A DNA stretch of 64,000 nucleotides from JBKCUI01 sp052161625 (GTDB taxonomy: Bacteria > Planctomycetota > Planctomycetia > Pirellulales > Pirellulaceae). The notes under the pieces are model-generated. The model did no database searches, was not told the DNA's origin, and saw nothing but the letters and a program-made list of their open reading frames with translations. Made by a program: the position numbers and the translations under genes. Shown here one piece after another: positions 17,560-26,430 of the stretch. Within the stretch, counting starts at the first letter, position 1. Each line of letters begins with the position of its first letter. The DNA lies in NCBI GenBank assembly GCA_052161625.1, contig CP197412.1. One strand, given 5' to 3'.

Positions 17560-18213
17560 CTACTCGCTGAAGAGAGCTGCCATCGCGTCGCGAAGGGATT
17601 GGGTGTCGCTCGCCAAAAACCAGAATGCCACCAGGAATAACACACCGCTCAAGGTGACATACAACGGGCCTTGAACCGCAGACTCGATGCGTTCCTGACG
17701 GGCTGCCCGGCTGAGTTCTTGCTCGAGACGGATCCATTCCAGCAAATTCTGATTCGTCCCTATCGCATGGAGTGAAGCGACATCGCGGGTTCCCGCGTCG
17801 AGGAGCAATGCGTGAATGCCCAGAGACTCCATACGGATCGCATCTCCTTGGAACGAGAATGGTACATCGCGTTCAGAGAGCCCCTTTTCAAGAATTTTCC
17901 GCAAACGATCCTTGCGCATTCCGTAGATGACCACCCCAGGGGGGACGTGGAAGACGATCAGAAGAAGGACCAGGAAGTAGAGAGACAGTAAGATCAACCA
18001 AACCCAATTCCCCACGAGAGAGTAAGCCGCTCTCGGGAAAAAGAGTTCGATGGGTCCGACGGCGATCATGCCGGCCATCCCTATCCCGAGGAGGAGCAAA
18101 TCAAACGATCGGCTCAAAACAGTGGGATGGTTTCGCCATCGCAGCATCCCCATCACGGACAGGTAGGCGCCGAGGGGGAGAAGGGCGAAAGCAAGTCGAA
18201 TGGGATCAAGCAT
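17560..18213 (-). CDS. Unrecognised multi-pass membrane protein
   Basis: The 217-residue product has three N-terminal hydrophobic segments (near residues 5-25, 37-60 and 70-95). A cytoplasmic part of about 90 residues follows, including R-K-D-R-L-R-K-I-L-E-K-G-L, and then a last membrane helix L-Y-V-T-L-S-G-V-L-F-L-V-A-F-W-F-L. I do not recognise the family. The ATG at 18213 overlaps the end of the upstream DHH phosphoesterase gene by 8 bases, which points to translational coupling; longer frames upstream would overlap that gene further. The gene is convergent with the App1-like gene, and the 58-bp gap has no clear hairpin. Confidence 0.72.
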   Translation of the reverse strand: MLDPIRLAFALLPLGAYLSVMGMLRWRNHPTVLSRSFDLLLLGIGMAGMIAVGPIELFFPRAAYSLVGNWVWLILLSLYFLVLLLIVFHVPPGVVIYGMRKDRLRKILEKGLSERDVPFSFQGDAIRMESLGIHALLLDAGTRDVASLHAIGTNQNLLEWIRLEQELSRAARQERIESAVQGPLYVTLSGVLFLVAFWFLASDTQSLRDAMAALFSE

Positions 18214-19204
18214 GGCCAGGTTTGTTCGCGAGCGCTTGCCTGGCGGCGTGCAACACGCGCGCCTGCGCGTCAGCAAACTCCGCTTCGATAAACGCGCCTG
18301 CTGCAGCGCGGTGTCCCCCGCCGCCGAATTGGCGAGCCAGCTCATTGCAGTCGACATGGCATCGCGAGCGGAAGCTAGCCTTGAAGCCACCTTTGAGTTG
18401 CTCGATCAAAATGATCGCGACTTTTGTCCCTTCGATCGCCAACGTCAAATTGATTGCATCCTCGGTATCGCTGGCGAGCGCGCCCGATTCGACGAAGTCT
18501 TCTTTTCGAACATGGGTATGGACCAATTGACCGTTGCATTCGACTTGCACCCGAGCGAGGATCCGTCCGCGCAGTCGAACGCGTCCGACGGTGTCTCGTT
18601 CGTATAGATCACCGTAAATCGACGAGGGGGATGCTCCCGAATCGACGAGTTTGGCGATAACTCGATAGGTTTCGCTCGTGGTGGAATCGAATCGAAACCA
18701 CCCGGTATCGGTGGCGATGGCGGCATACATCGCATTCGCCATCGTGCGCGTGATGGGAACCTGCAGATACTCCGCGAGCTTGGCGACAAGATGGCCGGTC
18801 GCTTCGGCGCTGGTGTCCTTGAAAAACTGAGCCCCGAGGTCGTCTTCACCCACGTGGTGATCGATGACAACTTTGGAGCCGTTGAATTTCCTCAGTACGT
18901 CGGCCATGGGACCGAGTTGTGCCCAAGCGCTCGTGTCGAGGACGATCAAGCAATCCCCTTCAATTTCTTCCTGGGTGATCGTGTCTCCAATGACGAGAAT
19001 CGATTGTGCCGGGTCCATGAAGCAGAGGCTGGGCGGGGTTTGGTGACCATTGATAATAGTGACCTCTTTTCCCATGGCCTGGAGAATACCGGCCATCCCC
19101 ATTTCGCTGCCGAGAGCGTCGCAATCCGGACGAATGTGGCTCGTCAAAATGAATCGCTTGTGTTTGTTTAGAATCGTTCGAAGAGAGTCCCAGTCCAAGT
19201 TCAT
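18206..19204 (-). CDS. nrnA: DHH family phosphoesterase, NrnA-like (nanoRNase/pAp phosphatase)
   Basis: A 332-residue phosphoesterase with the DHH-domain motifs S-H-I-R-P-D-C-D-A (22-30), I-V-L-D-T-S (87-92) and I-D-H-H (114-117), and a C-terminal DHHA1 domain ending in F-G-G-G-G-H-R-A-A-A-G. Enzymes of this type need manganese, degrade oligoribonucleotides of two to five bases, and remove the 3' phosphate from phosphoadenosine phosphate. Length and motif order match NrnA. The gene overlaps the following membrane-protein gene by 8 bases, and its start is 266 bp from the divergent pabB, so promoters for both probably lie in that gap. Confidence 0.9.
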   Translation of the reverse strand: MNLDWDSLRTILNKHKRFILTSHIRPDCDALGSEMGMAGILQAMGKEVTIINGHQTPPSLCFMDPAQSILVIGDTITQEEIEGDCLIVLDTSAWAQLGPMADVLRKFNGSKVVIDHHVGEDDLGAQFFKDTSAEATGHLVAKLAEYLQVPITRTMANAMYAAIATDTGWFRFDSTTSETYRVIAKLVDSGASPSSIYGDLYERDTVGRVRLRGRILARVQVECNGQLVHTHVRKEDFVESGALASDTEDAINLTLAIEGTKVAIILIEQLKGGFKASFRSRCHVDCNELARQFGGGGHRAAAGAFIEAEFADAQARVLHAARQALANKPGHA

Positions 19205-19470
19205 GTAGACATTTCTAATGTTTGCAGTAATCGATTCTTTCCTCTGGTCGGCGATCCAGGAAGGTGCGAAGTGGGTGGTCTATTCACCGCGTCAAGCACT
19301 GCCAGGATCGGTCGCCAGTTTCCGTCGGACAAGTATAGCGGAACTTCCTGATGCGTGACGCGAAATGAGGATAGGGCTCGCGGAGAATTGTTTTCCGCTG
19401 AATGGATTTGCGGTGGGATTGTGTCGAGTAGCACTTGGAGGGCGAGAAGCCCGTTTCGTACAATGCCGGC

Positions 19471-20943
19471 ATGAGTGATACGATTCCCAAGACGTGCTTC
19501 CAGCCTCACGTGGTTCCCTTGCCAAAAGAATGGGACCCCCTTTATGCGTTTCGGCGGTTGCGAGGTCTTCCCTATTGTTGCTGGCTGGATTCCGCATTGG
19601 CGGGGCTGCCAAGGGGGCGTTTTTCGTTTCTCTGCTGCGATCCCATCGATGTATTGGAAGTGCAGACCCCCACGGCCGATCCGTTGGTTCGGCTCGAGGG
19701 ATGGCTCGGACGGTTTCGGACCGAAACACAGGAGGGATTGCCACCTTTTCAAGGCGGAGTGGCTGGTTACTTCGGCTATGAGTTTGGTCGCTGCTTCGAG
19801 AGGATCCCCAGGGCGCAGCATGATGAATTCTCGCTCCCGATCGCCGTACTGGGGTTGTACGATGTCGTCTTGGCCTGGGATCACCACCTCGGCGAGGGTT
19901 GGTTGATCTCGCAAGGATTCAGCGAGGACGATGCCACGAACTGGGAAGAGGGGCGAACGGAGAGGTCGATAGCTCGAGCTCGATTCTTTCTGGAAAGGTT
20001 AGAAGCCGCCGCTTCGGTGGCCGAGTCGATGGATCGTTCTTCCGAGCGAAGTTCGGTGCATGCGATGGCCCACGGTTTGACCGCACCCCAATTCGAGACT
20101 CGATTGGGAGGGGGGTGGTTGGGAAACTTTGATAGCCAGGGGTATCGCTCCGCAGTCCAGCGTGCACGCGACTACATCTACGCCGGAGATATCTTTCAAG
20201 TCAACTTGTCGCAGCGTCTTCTTTGTCCCGCCCGCTGCTCCTCTTCAGAGCTTTACGAGAAGCTAAGGATCGTCAATGCGGCTCCCTTCGCGGGCTATTT
20301 CGATTTCGGCCCAGGCCAGATCATCAGCGCATCGCCGGAGCGGTTTATCCGTGTGGAAAACGATTGGATCGAAACGCGACCGATTAAAGGGACGAGGCGT
20401 AGGACAGGCGAACTCGCAACCGATGCACTCTTGGCGGAGGAATTGCGTGCATCTCCCAAGGACCGATCGGAGAATATCATGATCGTCGATTTGCTTCGAA
20501 ACGATTTGTCAAAAATCTGTCGCCCGGATTCGATGCACGTCGATCAGCTTTGTGCCATCGAGGAATACCCCTTTGTTCTGCACATGGTTAGTTCGATTCG
20601 AGGGCAAATGAGAAAGGAGTCGACGCTGTCCGATTTGTTTTCTTCCATCTTCCCCGGCGGCAGCATCACAGGAGCTCCCAAGGTGCGGGCGATGGAGATC
20701 ATCGCGGAGTTGGAACCGACCGTTCGAGGTCCTTACTGCGGCTCGATGGGATACTGCAGCGTGGATGGTGCGATGGACTGGAACATACTTATTCGCACGC
20801 TAACGGCATCGCGAGGTTGGTGGCAATTTCAAGTCGGAGGCGGGATCGTCGCGGACAGCAATCCGGCTCACGAAGAAGAAGAGACTTGGACGAAAGCAGC
20901 CGGACTGATCGCGGCGATCGAATCCTACCTTTCATCCCCTTGA
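19471..20943 (+). CDS. pabB: Aminodeoxychorismate synthase component I
   Basis: This 490-residue chorismate-binding enzyme converts chorismate and ammonia to 4-amino-4-deoxychorismate for folate synthesis, normally with the PabA glutaminase. The conserved C-terminal half has F-Q-V-N-L-S-Q-R, A-S-P-E-R-F, the PabB-diagnostic P-I-K-G-T-R with Lys (TrpE has Ala there), and I-F-P-G-G-S-I-T-G-A-P-K. I chose the ATG at 19471 over the TTG at 19435. No pabA or pabC is adjacent. The frame ends 6 bp before the convergent 157-residue gene. Confidence 0.9.
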   Translation: MSDTIPKTCFQPHVVPLPKEWDPLYAFRRLRGLPYCCWLDSALAGLPRGRFSFLCCDPIDVLEVQTPTADPLVRLEGWLGRFRTETQEGLPPFQGGVAGYFGYEFGRCFERIPRAQHDEFSLPIAVLGLYDVVLAWDHHLGEGWLISQGFSEDDATNWEEGRTERSIARARFFLERLEAAASVAESMDRSSERSSVHAMAHGLTAPQFETRLGGGWLGNFDSQGYRSAVQRARDYIYAGDIFQVNLSQRLLCPARCSSSELYEKLRIVNAAPFAGYFDFGPGQIISASPERFIRVENDWIETRPIKGTRRRTGELATDALLAEELRASPKDRSENIMIVDLLRNDLSKICRPDSMHVDQLCAIEEYPFVLHMVSSIRGQMRKESTLSDLFSSIFPGGSITGAPKVRAMEIIAELEPTVRGPYCGSMGYCSVDGAMDWNILIRTLTASRGWWQFQVGGGIVADSNPAHEEEETWTKAAGLIAAIESYLSSP

Positions 20944-20949
20944 ATAGGA

Positions 20950-21423
20950 TTAGGACTTGGAATCCAGGATCTCGTAGCGTCGGGCGAACCGTTGTTTGGC
21001 CCGCTCTACCAATTCCTTCGCTCCCTCGAATTCACTTGCGTCCCGTTCAGTCGAGTGAAGGGTTTCGTCGAGCTTGTCGATGAAACCGACGATTGCTTCG
21101 TCGATGCCGACGATCTCTTTGAGTTTCGCTTCGTCAACGACTTTGGATGAAAAGAGAGGTGCGTATCCCTCCGAGGCACTGCGAAGCCTGGATTGCAAAT
21201 GCTCGATGGACGTGCGAAGAGTCTCGGCGTCCTGAATGCGAGGGAAATTGGCGTCCTTCAAGAACGTCAACGCTATCCGCTGCAGGATCTGTTTCGATCC
21301 CTGCAGGCGGTCGATCAAATAACGGCGGAGGGCCAAGTCATCGTCGCGGCGCTGCTGCTCGGAAGCATAGGATCCGAACCCAGGTATTACTTTGGACAAT
21401 ATCTTGGCTTCTGCAGCGTTCAT
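20950..21423 (-). CDS. Unrecognised helical protein linked to an acyl carrier protein gene
   Basis: This 157-residue product is predicted to be almost wholly helical and charged, with no signal peptide or membrane segment and no motif I recognise. It starts 4 bp after the acyl carrier protein stop codon and is therefore very likely translated from the same message. That position suggests a role next to the carrier protein or ketoacyl synthase, but this is only context. It ends 6 bp from pabB, which is convergent. Confidence 0.65.
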   Translation of the reverse strand: MNAAEAKILSKVIPGFGSYASEQQRRDDDLALRRYLIDRLQGSKQILQRIALTFLKDANFPRIQDAETLRTSIEHLQSRLRSASEGYAPLFSSKVVDEAKLKEIVGIDEAIVGFIDKLDETLHSTERDASEFEGAKELVERAKQRFARRYEILDSKS

Positions 21424-21427
21424 GGCA

Positions 21428-21688
21428 TTAAGCGGCGACTATGTCCCGCATCTTCGGTTCGAGATACGAGACCGTGGACGCCATACTGGCGAGATTGCCG
21501 TATTCGTCCTCAGGAATCTGCACGCGATGGCGCTTTCGCAGCTCCATCACGATATCGAGGAAGTCCATGCTATCGAGTTCCATCTGTTCTCGAAACGATT
21601 TATTATCATCGAGCCCCGACAGATCTTCGTCTGGTGCAATCTCGCTCAAAATATCCAAGATCTCGTCACGGATTTCCGCTGGTGTCAT
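21428..21688 (-). CDS. Acyl carrier protein
   Basis: An 86-residue carrier protein whose helix II contains D-S-M-D-F-L-D; Ser40 is the expected phosphopantetheine attachment site. Housekeeping AcpP usually has D-S-L-D there, and the D-S-M-D-F form suggests a specialised carrier. It lies between a ketoacyl synthase gene (upstream, 111 bp) and the 157-residue unknown (4 bp downstream), all on the minus strand. No other housekeeping fatty-acid genes (fabD, fabG, plsX) are present. Confidence 0.85.
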   Translation of the reverse strand: MTPAEIRDEILDILSEIAPDEDLSGLDDNKSFREQMELDSMDFLDIVMELRKRHRVQIPEDEYGNLASMASTVSYLEPKMRDIVAA

Positions 21689-21799
21689 GGAAACCTTTTC
21701 TCCTCGTGCAATTTCAACGGGGTCTACAAATACAAGCTTCTACGTGCCACCCACTCGCCGATGGGACGCCGGGGGCGTGGGAGGAACAAGGGATCGAGC

Positions 21800-23059
21800 T
21801 TAAAACCGGCGAACGATCAAAACCGAGTTGATGCCCAACATCCCGAAGGAGTTGTTGAGAACGTAGTCGACTCGACCCAGCTCTTTGGGTTGGTTGAGGA
21901 CCAAACCAGGGATCGCGCAGGTTTCATCTAGATTGTCCACATTTATGGTGGCGTGGCAAACCCCGTCGCGGAAGGAAGGCAAGTTTCCTGCGAGTTCAAG
22001 AGCTCCTGCGGCCCCCATTGTGTGACCAATAAAGCTCTTGGTGTTGTTGAAATTCACCTTGGTGCAATTTTCAAAAACGGCTCGCAGCGCTTGGACTTCT
22101 TGGGCATCTCCACTGTTGGTGCCGGTGGCGTGGGTGCTCACGATATCGATGTGGTCCGCAGACAGGCCTCCGCGTTCGAGAGCCAGCTGGACGCATTGTG
22201 CCTGTCTCTCGGGGTTGGGGAGTACGAAATCGGTGGCATCGGTATTGATCGCATACGAGACGATCTCCGCAATAATGTTCGCGGATCGAGCCTTGGCATC
22301 GGAGAGTCTTTCGAGGACGAAGATGCAAGCCCCTTCGGAGACGACGATCCCGTTGCGGTCGACGTCAAACGGGCGCGATGCCTTGGTAGGGTCGGCATGG
22401 CTCGCTAAAGCCCCCTGCGATTTAAACGATGCGAAGATGCCAAACGTGTGGACACTCTCGGAGACCCCACCGGCGATGGCAAGATCGCATTCTCCGAGGC
22501 GAAGCATTTGGACACCTTGGATGATTCCCGCATTACCGGCGGCGCAAGCCGCTCCGATCGTGTAGTGCGGGCCGGTGATTCCCATGTTGAGAGCGATCTC
22601 GCCGGCAGGGTTGTTGGCCACGGTCCGAGGGTTGTGATGGTGTGACCAATAGGTGGTGTCGTAGTCGAATTGTTTGATGTTGTAGATTTCGTTTTCGGTT
22701 TCGACGTTTCCGTGTTCGGTCACTCCGATGTAGATCCCAACACGCGATTTGTCGACATTCGCCCAATCGAGGCCGCTGCGGGCGACCGCCTCGGACGCAG
22801 CCCAAATGCCGACGGTACCAGCTCGCGTTCCCCGTCGAATGTCGCGTTTGCTTTGGTATTTGGTGGCCTCGAACTCGCAGACCCCGGCAAAGGTATCGCC
22901 GACATAGCGGATGTTGTAGTTCCGAACGCCGCTCTTTCCCTGCAGCAACGCTTCGCGATAGGACTCCAAATCGTTTCCGTTGGGGGAGGTCAGCCCCACC
23001 GCGGTCATGACCACTCGCTGGGAGTCGGGTAACTGGCTTGTGCGATCGATGGGTTGCAT
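21800..23059 (-). CDS. Beta-ketoacyl-ACP synthase (FabF-like)
   Basis: A 419-residue condensing enzyme with the full Cys-His-His catalytic set: Cys172 in G-A-A-C-A-A-G-N, His310 in S-T-H-A-T-G-T, and His346 in K-S-F-I-G-H-T-M-G-A-A-G. The lysine that supports decarboxylation is also present (Lys341). The overall length fits FabF/KAS II. The segment W-S-H-H-H-N-P-R (138-145) is not one I recall from FabF. Its partner is probably the acyl carrier protein encoded 111 bp downstream, and a SAM methyltransferase gene lies 77 bp upstream. This may be a specialised lipid or polyketide set; the product cannot be inferred. Confidence 0.88.
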   Translation of the reverse strand: MQPIDRTSQLPDSQRVVMTAVGLTSPNGNDLESYREALLQGKSGVRNYNIRYVGDTFAGVCEFEATKYQSKRDIRRGTRAGTVGIWAASEAVARSGLDWANVDKSRVGIYIGVTEHGNVETENEIYNIKQFDYDTTYWSHHHNPRTVANNPAGEIALNMGITGPHYTIGAACAAGNAGIIQGVQMLRLGECDLAIAGGVSESVHTFGIFASFKSQGALASHADPTKASRPFDVDRNGIVVSEGACIFVLERLSDAKARSANIIAEIVSYAINTDATDFVLPNPERQAQCVQLALERGGLSADHIDIVSTHATGTNSGDAQEVQALRAVFENCTKVNFNNTKSFIGHTMGAAGALELAGNLPSFRDGVCHATINVDNLDETCAIPGLVLNQPKELGRVDYVLNNSFGMLGINSVLIVRRF

Positions 23060-23136
23060 GCAGATGACGGCTATTAAGAGGCTGAAGGCTGAAAAGGGGC
23101 TAGCAAACTACCAGCGGCACCTGGTTCTTTCAAGGA

Positions 23137-23916
23137 TCACACGCGTTTGAGAATGTAGACGACATCCTCCGTCTCGCTGTCGATTTCAACCGGCTCGTCG
23201 ATGTCATAGCGGAAATCGTAGGCTTCCTCGATCGTCCATTCCGGGACTTTCTTGATCGTATTGGCGAACTGGCGAAAGGTATAGCTGCGCAACTCCAAAC
23301 AGTCGTCGATTCGCATCGAGCTCGAGGGTCTGTAGATGTCGAATCGAATATTGTAACGCTCCATCCGTTTGGCGCGATCCTTGTCGCGCGCCCACATGGC
23401 GGTGTTGATGACCAAGTTTCCTTTGCGAGCGCTCCAGCGTTCTTCATCTGTTTGCGGCCCTTTCAGGGGCGTCAGATGGAATCCGAGCGCATAAATACCA
23501 CCCGGTCGAACGGCTGCGGCCATCGCTTGGAAATGGGCTACCGCCTGCTTTTCTGTGGCCAAATGTCGAAACGAGTTGATGGTGTTGAAGGCGGCGTCAT
23601 AAGGACGCTTGACCGTGAAATCGCACATGTCGGCGACAAACGCGGTAGGCTTCAGACCGTGGCGTACAAGCCGCTTATTGCAGTACTCGATCGCTTTTGC
23701 ATTGAGATCCAGTCCCGCCGCGTCGTAACCCGCCTTGGCCATTCGAAACAGCAGCCTTCCTGTACCGCAAGCTGGCTCGAGAACGCGCTTGGTCTTCTTC
23801 GTCACGTGCTTCTGAAAAGCAGCTTCCAAGAACTTGAACTCGGCGCTCCAGTCGCTGGCGAATATGAGATCGTAGTAAACGGGGTAGTTGTAAATGCTGT
23901 CAGCAACGGTTTCCAT
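23137..23916 (-). CDS. SAM-dependent methyltransferase
   Basis: The 259-residue product has a class I methyltransferase fold. Motif I reads V-L-E-P-A-C-G-T-G-R-L, followed by G-L-D-L-N (motif II) and D-A-A-F-N-T-I-N-S-F-R-H-L (motif IV region). The N-terminal Y-Y-D-L-I-F is common in this group. The start at 23916 was chosen because upstream sequence in frame is unlike the family. It precedes the ketoacyl synthase on the same strand by 77 bp. The substrate is unknown; its position suggests modification of a lipid or carrier-bound product. Confidence 0.82.
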   Translation of the reverse strand: METVADSIYNYPVYYDLIFASDWSAEFKFLEAAFQKHVTKKTKRVLEPACGTGRLLFRMAKAGYDAAGLDLNAKAIEYCNKRLVRHGLKPTAFVADMCDFTVKRPYDAAFNTINSFRHLATEKQAVAHFQAMAAAVRPGGIYALGFHLTPLKGPQTDEERWSARKGNLVINTAMWARDKDRAKRMERYNIRFDIYRPSSSMRIDDCLELRSYTFRQFANTIKKVPEWTIEEAYDFRYDIDEPVEIDSETEDVVYILKRV

Positions 23917-24073
23917 GGAACACTCGATGAATCGATGGTGGGATCGAGGGGCGGGCTCGATGGGAGACGCATGGTAACACGTCCGATCCGAATATTCCAA
24001 TGCGTCGAAGCTCGCGGGGCGAATGGTTTCCCGCGATGGGTGGACACACGGTCGAAGTAGACTTTCAAGACGT

Positions 24074-24970
24074 CTACTCGGTGAGATCGATCTGCTGCTT
24101 GCTCCATTCCTCGCGACTGGAGGCAATGTCCTTCAATCGCGAGTATTTATCACGGAAATTGGGTTCGTGGATCGATTCCATACCCGGAGCACTACCCCAG
24201 ATGATGCGAGGCCCACCCTGGGTTTCGATCTCGAGCAGCCACCGCGTCTTTTCGACCACTTGAGCCGGGTGGACATAGACGGCGACAATCTTCGCTTGCT
24301 CGCGTATCGAGGCGAGGAGGGCGCAGAGTTTGGCCGCGTCCTCGACCTTCGGGTCTCCGAAAGGGGTTCCCACTTTGCGCTGCATGTCGAGATTCAAATT
24401 GCTGGCGAAGATGTGAATGTAGTTGAGAACATCTTCCTTTTCAAAGAATCCAACGGTTGGCAGCAGCACGCCTTCCCCGTCGATGGGAAGCCAACGGGGG
24501 CTGGCATGCCCGGTCTCATCCGAAGCATCCGCAGGAAGGTGCACCATGCCAACGGGAATCCGATATTCCAATGAAACGACGACTTGTCCTCCGGCGCGAG
24601 GCTCGACGCGGTGCGTTTTGCGAATGGCAGGGTGGGCGTCGAATGCTCGGGCGATCATCGCCGGCGTTTGGCTATCGAGCATCGATAGCTTTCCAATGCC
24701 GCTGTCCGCGTAGACTTGATCGACAATCGAAGATTTCAGCCAAGCAGGCTGGTTGTTGATAACGATGTTTCCCTTTTCGATTCCGTAAAAGGCTGCGTCG
24801 TAGTGCTTGGCTCCGTAGAATCGCCATCCGAAGTAACCGAGGACTAACAGCAGCGAAGGGCCGATCATGCTCAGGATGGCGGATCGTGGAATCGACCGAA
24901 TCCAATGCAGCAGATGAGCCCAGAAAACGGGTTGCGTCGAGCTTGGTGGGTTGACTTCAGCAGAAGCCAT
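24074..24970 (-). CDS. ftsQ: FtsQ-like cell-division protein
   Basis: The 298-residue product has a short cytoplasmic N terminus, one membrane helix (about residues 33-50) and a periplasmic region. That region starts with a POTRA-like segment (W-L-K-S-S-I-V-D-Q-V, H-P-A-I-R-K-T-H-R-V) and continues with V-V-S-L-E-Y-R-I-P-V-G-M-V and L-P-I-D-G-E-G-V, the FtsQ beta-domain pattern. FtsQ links the FtsB/FtsL pair to the divisome in other bacteria. It lies 45 bp after murB on the same strand, an arrangement known from dcw clusters. Planctomycetes generally lack FtsZ, so its role here is open. Confidence 0.7.
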   Translation of the reverse strand: MASAEVNPPSSTQPVFWAHLLHWIRSIPRSAILSMIGPSLLLVLGYFGWRFYGAKHYDAAFYGIEKGNIVINNQPAWLKSSIVDQVYADSGIGKLSMLDSQTPAMIARAFDAHPAIRKTHRVEPRAGGQVVVSLEYRIPVGMVHLPADASDETGHASPRWLPIDGEGVLLPTVGFFEKEDVLNYIHIFASNLNLDMQRKVGTPFGDPKVEDAAKLCALLASIREQAKIVAVYVHPAQVVEKTRWLLEIETQGGPRIIWGSAPGMESIHEPNFRDKYSRLKDIASSREEWSKQQIDLTE

Positions 24971-25015
24971 CGGCAGAGTCCGTCCTTGAAGTGGAATTTC
25001 CCAAACGGCGTATCT

Positions 25016-25897
25016 TTACCAGATCTGCAAATGGAATTGCAACTGCACTCCGCTCCGATCCTGCACTCCGGTTCGAACTCTTTCTAGCAATGCAAGAACT
25101 TGGGAACTCGTCGCGCCCGTGCTAGCAATGATGAAATTGGGGTAAGTGGAACTCATTCGCACGGCCCCCTCGGACACGCCCGACAGCCCGGCCTGTTGGA
25201 CCAGGTCCGCTGCCTGGTTTCCAACCGGATCGATGAAGGCGAGTGCCGTTCGCTCTGGAAAGCTCGGTTGCTTCCGACGCTTGAGAATCCAAAAGGTTTG
25301 CTCCCGTTTGGTGAGGGCAGCGGGATCGCCTGGCGTCAATGCGAACGTGACTTCGACGAGCGCGAGACCGTCCATCCCACTGGCTCGGTGGGTCAGCGCC
25401 AGCTCCTCTCCCCTCGCGTCGGTAATCGAACCATCCTTGGTCAAGATCCTGGCGGAGTGGACGACCTGACCGATCGCTCCGTCCTCGGTCCCCGCGTTGC
25501 CTCGAATCGCCCCTCCGACGGTACCTGGGATGGCGACCAAGTGTTCGAGCCCCCCGAGACCCTGCCCAACCGCATAAGTGATCAAATGCGAAAGCTTGAC
25601 CCCGCCCCCGCAGATGACTCGATCCCCCTCGCGGCGGATGCCGGTGAAGACGGGAGAGTTGAGGGACAGCGTGGCGCCAGCTACCCCCGATTCACGGACG
25701 AGCAAATTCGAACCCCCTCCGAGGACGCGAACCGGGATTCCATGCTGCAGACAAATCGCCGTGATGGCAGCCAATTCGTCGATTTCGTTGGGCTCGACCA
25801 AGTACCGAGTGGGGCCACCGATCTGAAGCCACGTAAATGGGGCCAGCGATTGGTTCTCGCGGACGACGGACTGGAAGTCGCTAAAGGGATTCGCCAT
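25016..25897 (-). CDS. murB: UDP-N-acetylenolpyruvoylglucosamine reductase (MurB) with altered catalytic residues
   Basis: This FAD enzyme normally reduces enolpyruvyl-UDP-GlcNAc to UDP-MurNAc for peptidoglycan. The 293-residue product retains I-G-G-P (26-29), L-G-G-G-S-N-L-L-V (59-67), I-P-G-T-V-G-G-A (123-130), G-N-A-G (133-136) and the substrate Arg171 in T-H-R-A-S. Yet the serine that donates a proton in known MurB (C-G-S-V-F) falls on Leu219 in T-A-L-A-F, in an ungapped alignment with the remembered S. aureus sequence. The C-terminal catalytic Glu falls on His289. The ATG at 25897 was chosen; one at 25927 is also possible. The thioredoxin-like gene lies upstream and ftsQ 45 bp downstream. 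Confidence 0.83.
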   Translation of the reverse strand: MANPFSDFQSVVRENQSLAPFTWLQIGGPTRYLVEPNEIDELAAITAICLQHGIPVRVLGGGSNLLVRESGVAGATLSLNSPVFTGIRREGDRVICGGGVKLSHLITYAVGQGLGGLEHLVAIPGTVGGAIRGNAGTEDGAIGQVVHSARILTKDGSITDARGEELALTHRASGMDGLALVEVTFALTPGDPAALTKREQTFWILKRRKQPSFPERTALAFIDPVGNQAADLVQQAGLSGVSEGAVRMSSTYPNFIIASTGATSSQVLALLERVRTGVQDRSGVQLQFHLQIW

Positions 25898-25995
25898 GGG
25901 AAAAGAATTCGGGTGGTAGAAGTCCATAAAAAAATCGAGGCATCCACGCAAGCGAATGCCTCGAACGATTGTTTTACCACGACGGGAAAGGCTGA

Positions 25996-26430
25996 CTAAC
26001 GCCTCTTTGGAAGAATCTCGATCGCTTTTCCGATCAACTCCTTCACGCGTCTCTCGGTTTGCATGCCGGTTAATGAAAACCGCTTCCAACCCTTATCGTC
26101 TTGGCAAAAGACGACGATTTGTGGAAGGGTGTTCCCCTGCATGACCTGCGAGGCGAGCTCGGGCTGCACATCTTTGTCGACCTGGGTGTAAATGACCTCT
26201 TTGAGCTGTCCCGATTGGCTCATCGGAACAATCGTATTCGACTTCATGGATTTGCAAGCCGCGCACCAATCGGCACCGACCAACACCACGAGCGGTTTCT
26301 TCTCGTCTTGAGCCTTCTTGTAAGCCACTTCATACGGAAGCGGCTGTTCCTTCGAGCTCTGGACTGCGGGCGCTGTGGACGAAGAGCCGTCCAAAAAAGC
26401 AAAAATCATCAATGCTGCAAAACGCAACAT
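25996..26430 (-). CDS. Exported thioredoxin-like protein
   Basis: The 144-residue product has a short N-terminal hydrophobic segment, likely a signal, and a thioredoxin fold with active site W-C-A-A-C (55-59) and the cis-proline in T-L-P-Q. The motif and the preceding V-G-A-D resemble the DsbD/thioredoxin-like reductases rather than DsbA. It probably reduces or forms disulfides, or supplies electrons, in the periplasm. A G/A-rich ribosome-binding site (GGAAAGGGG) precedes the ATG on the minus strand. It is the first gene of the minus-strand run that continues with murB and ftsQ. Confidence 0.82.
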   Translation of the reverse strand: MLRFAALMIFAFLDGSSSTAPAVQSSKEQPLPYEVAYKKAQDEKKPLVVLVGADWCAACKSMKSNTIVPMSQSGQLKEVIYTQVDKDVQPELASQVMQGNTLPQIVVFCQDDKGWKRFSLTGMQTERRVKELIGKAIEILPKRR

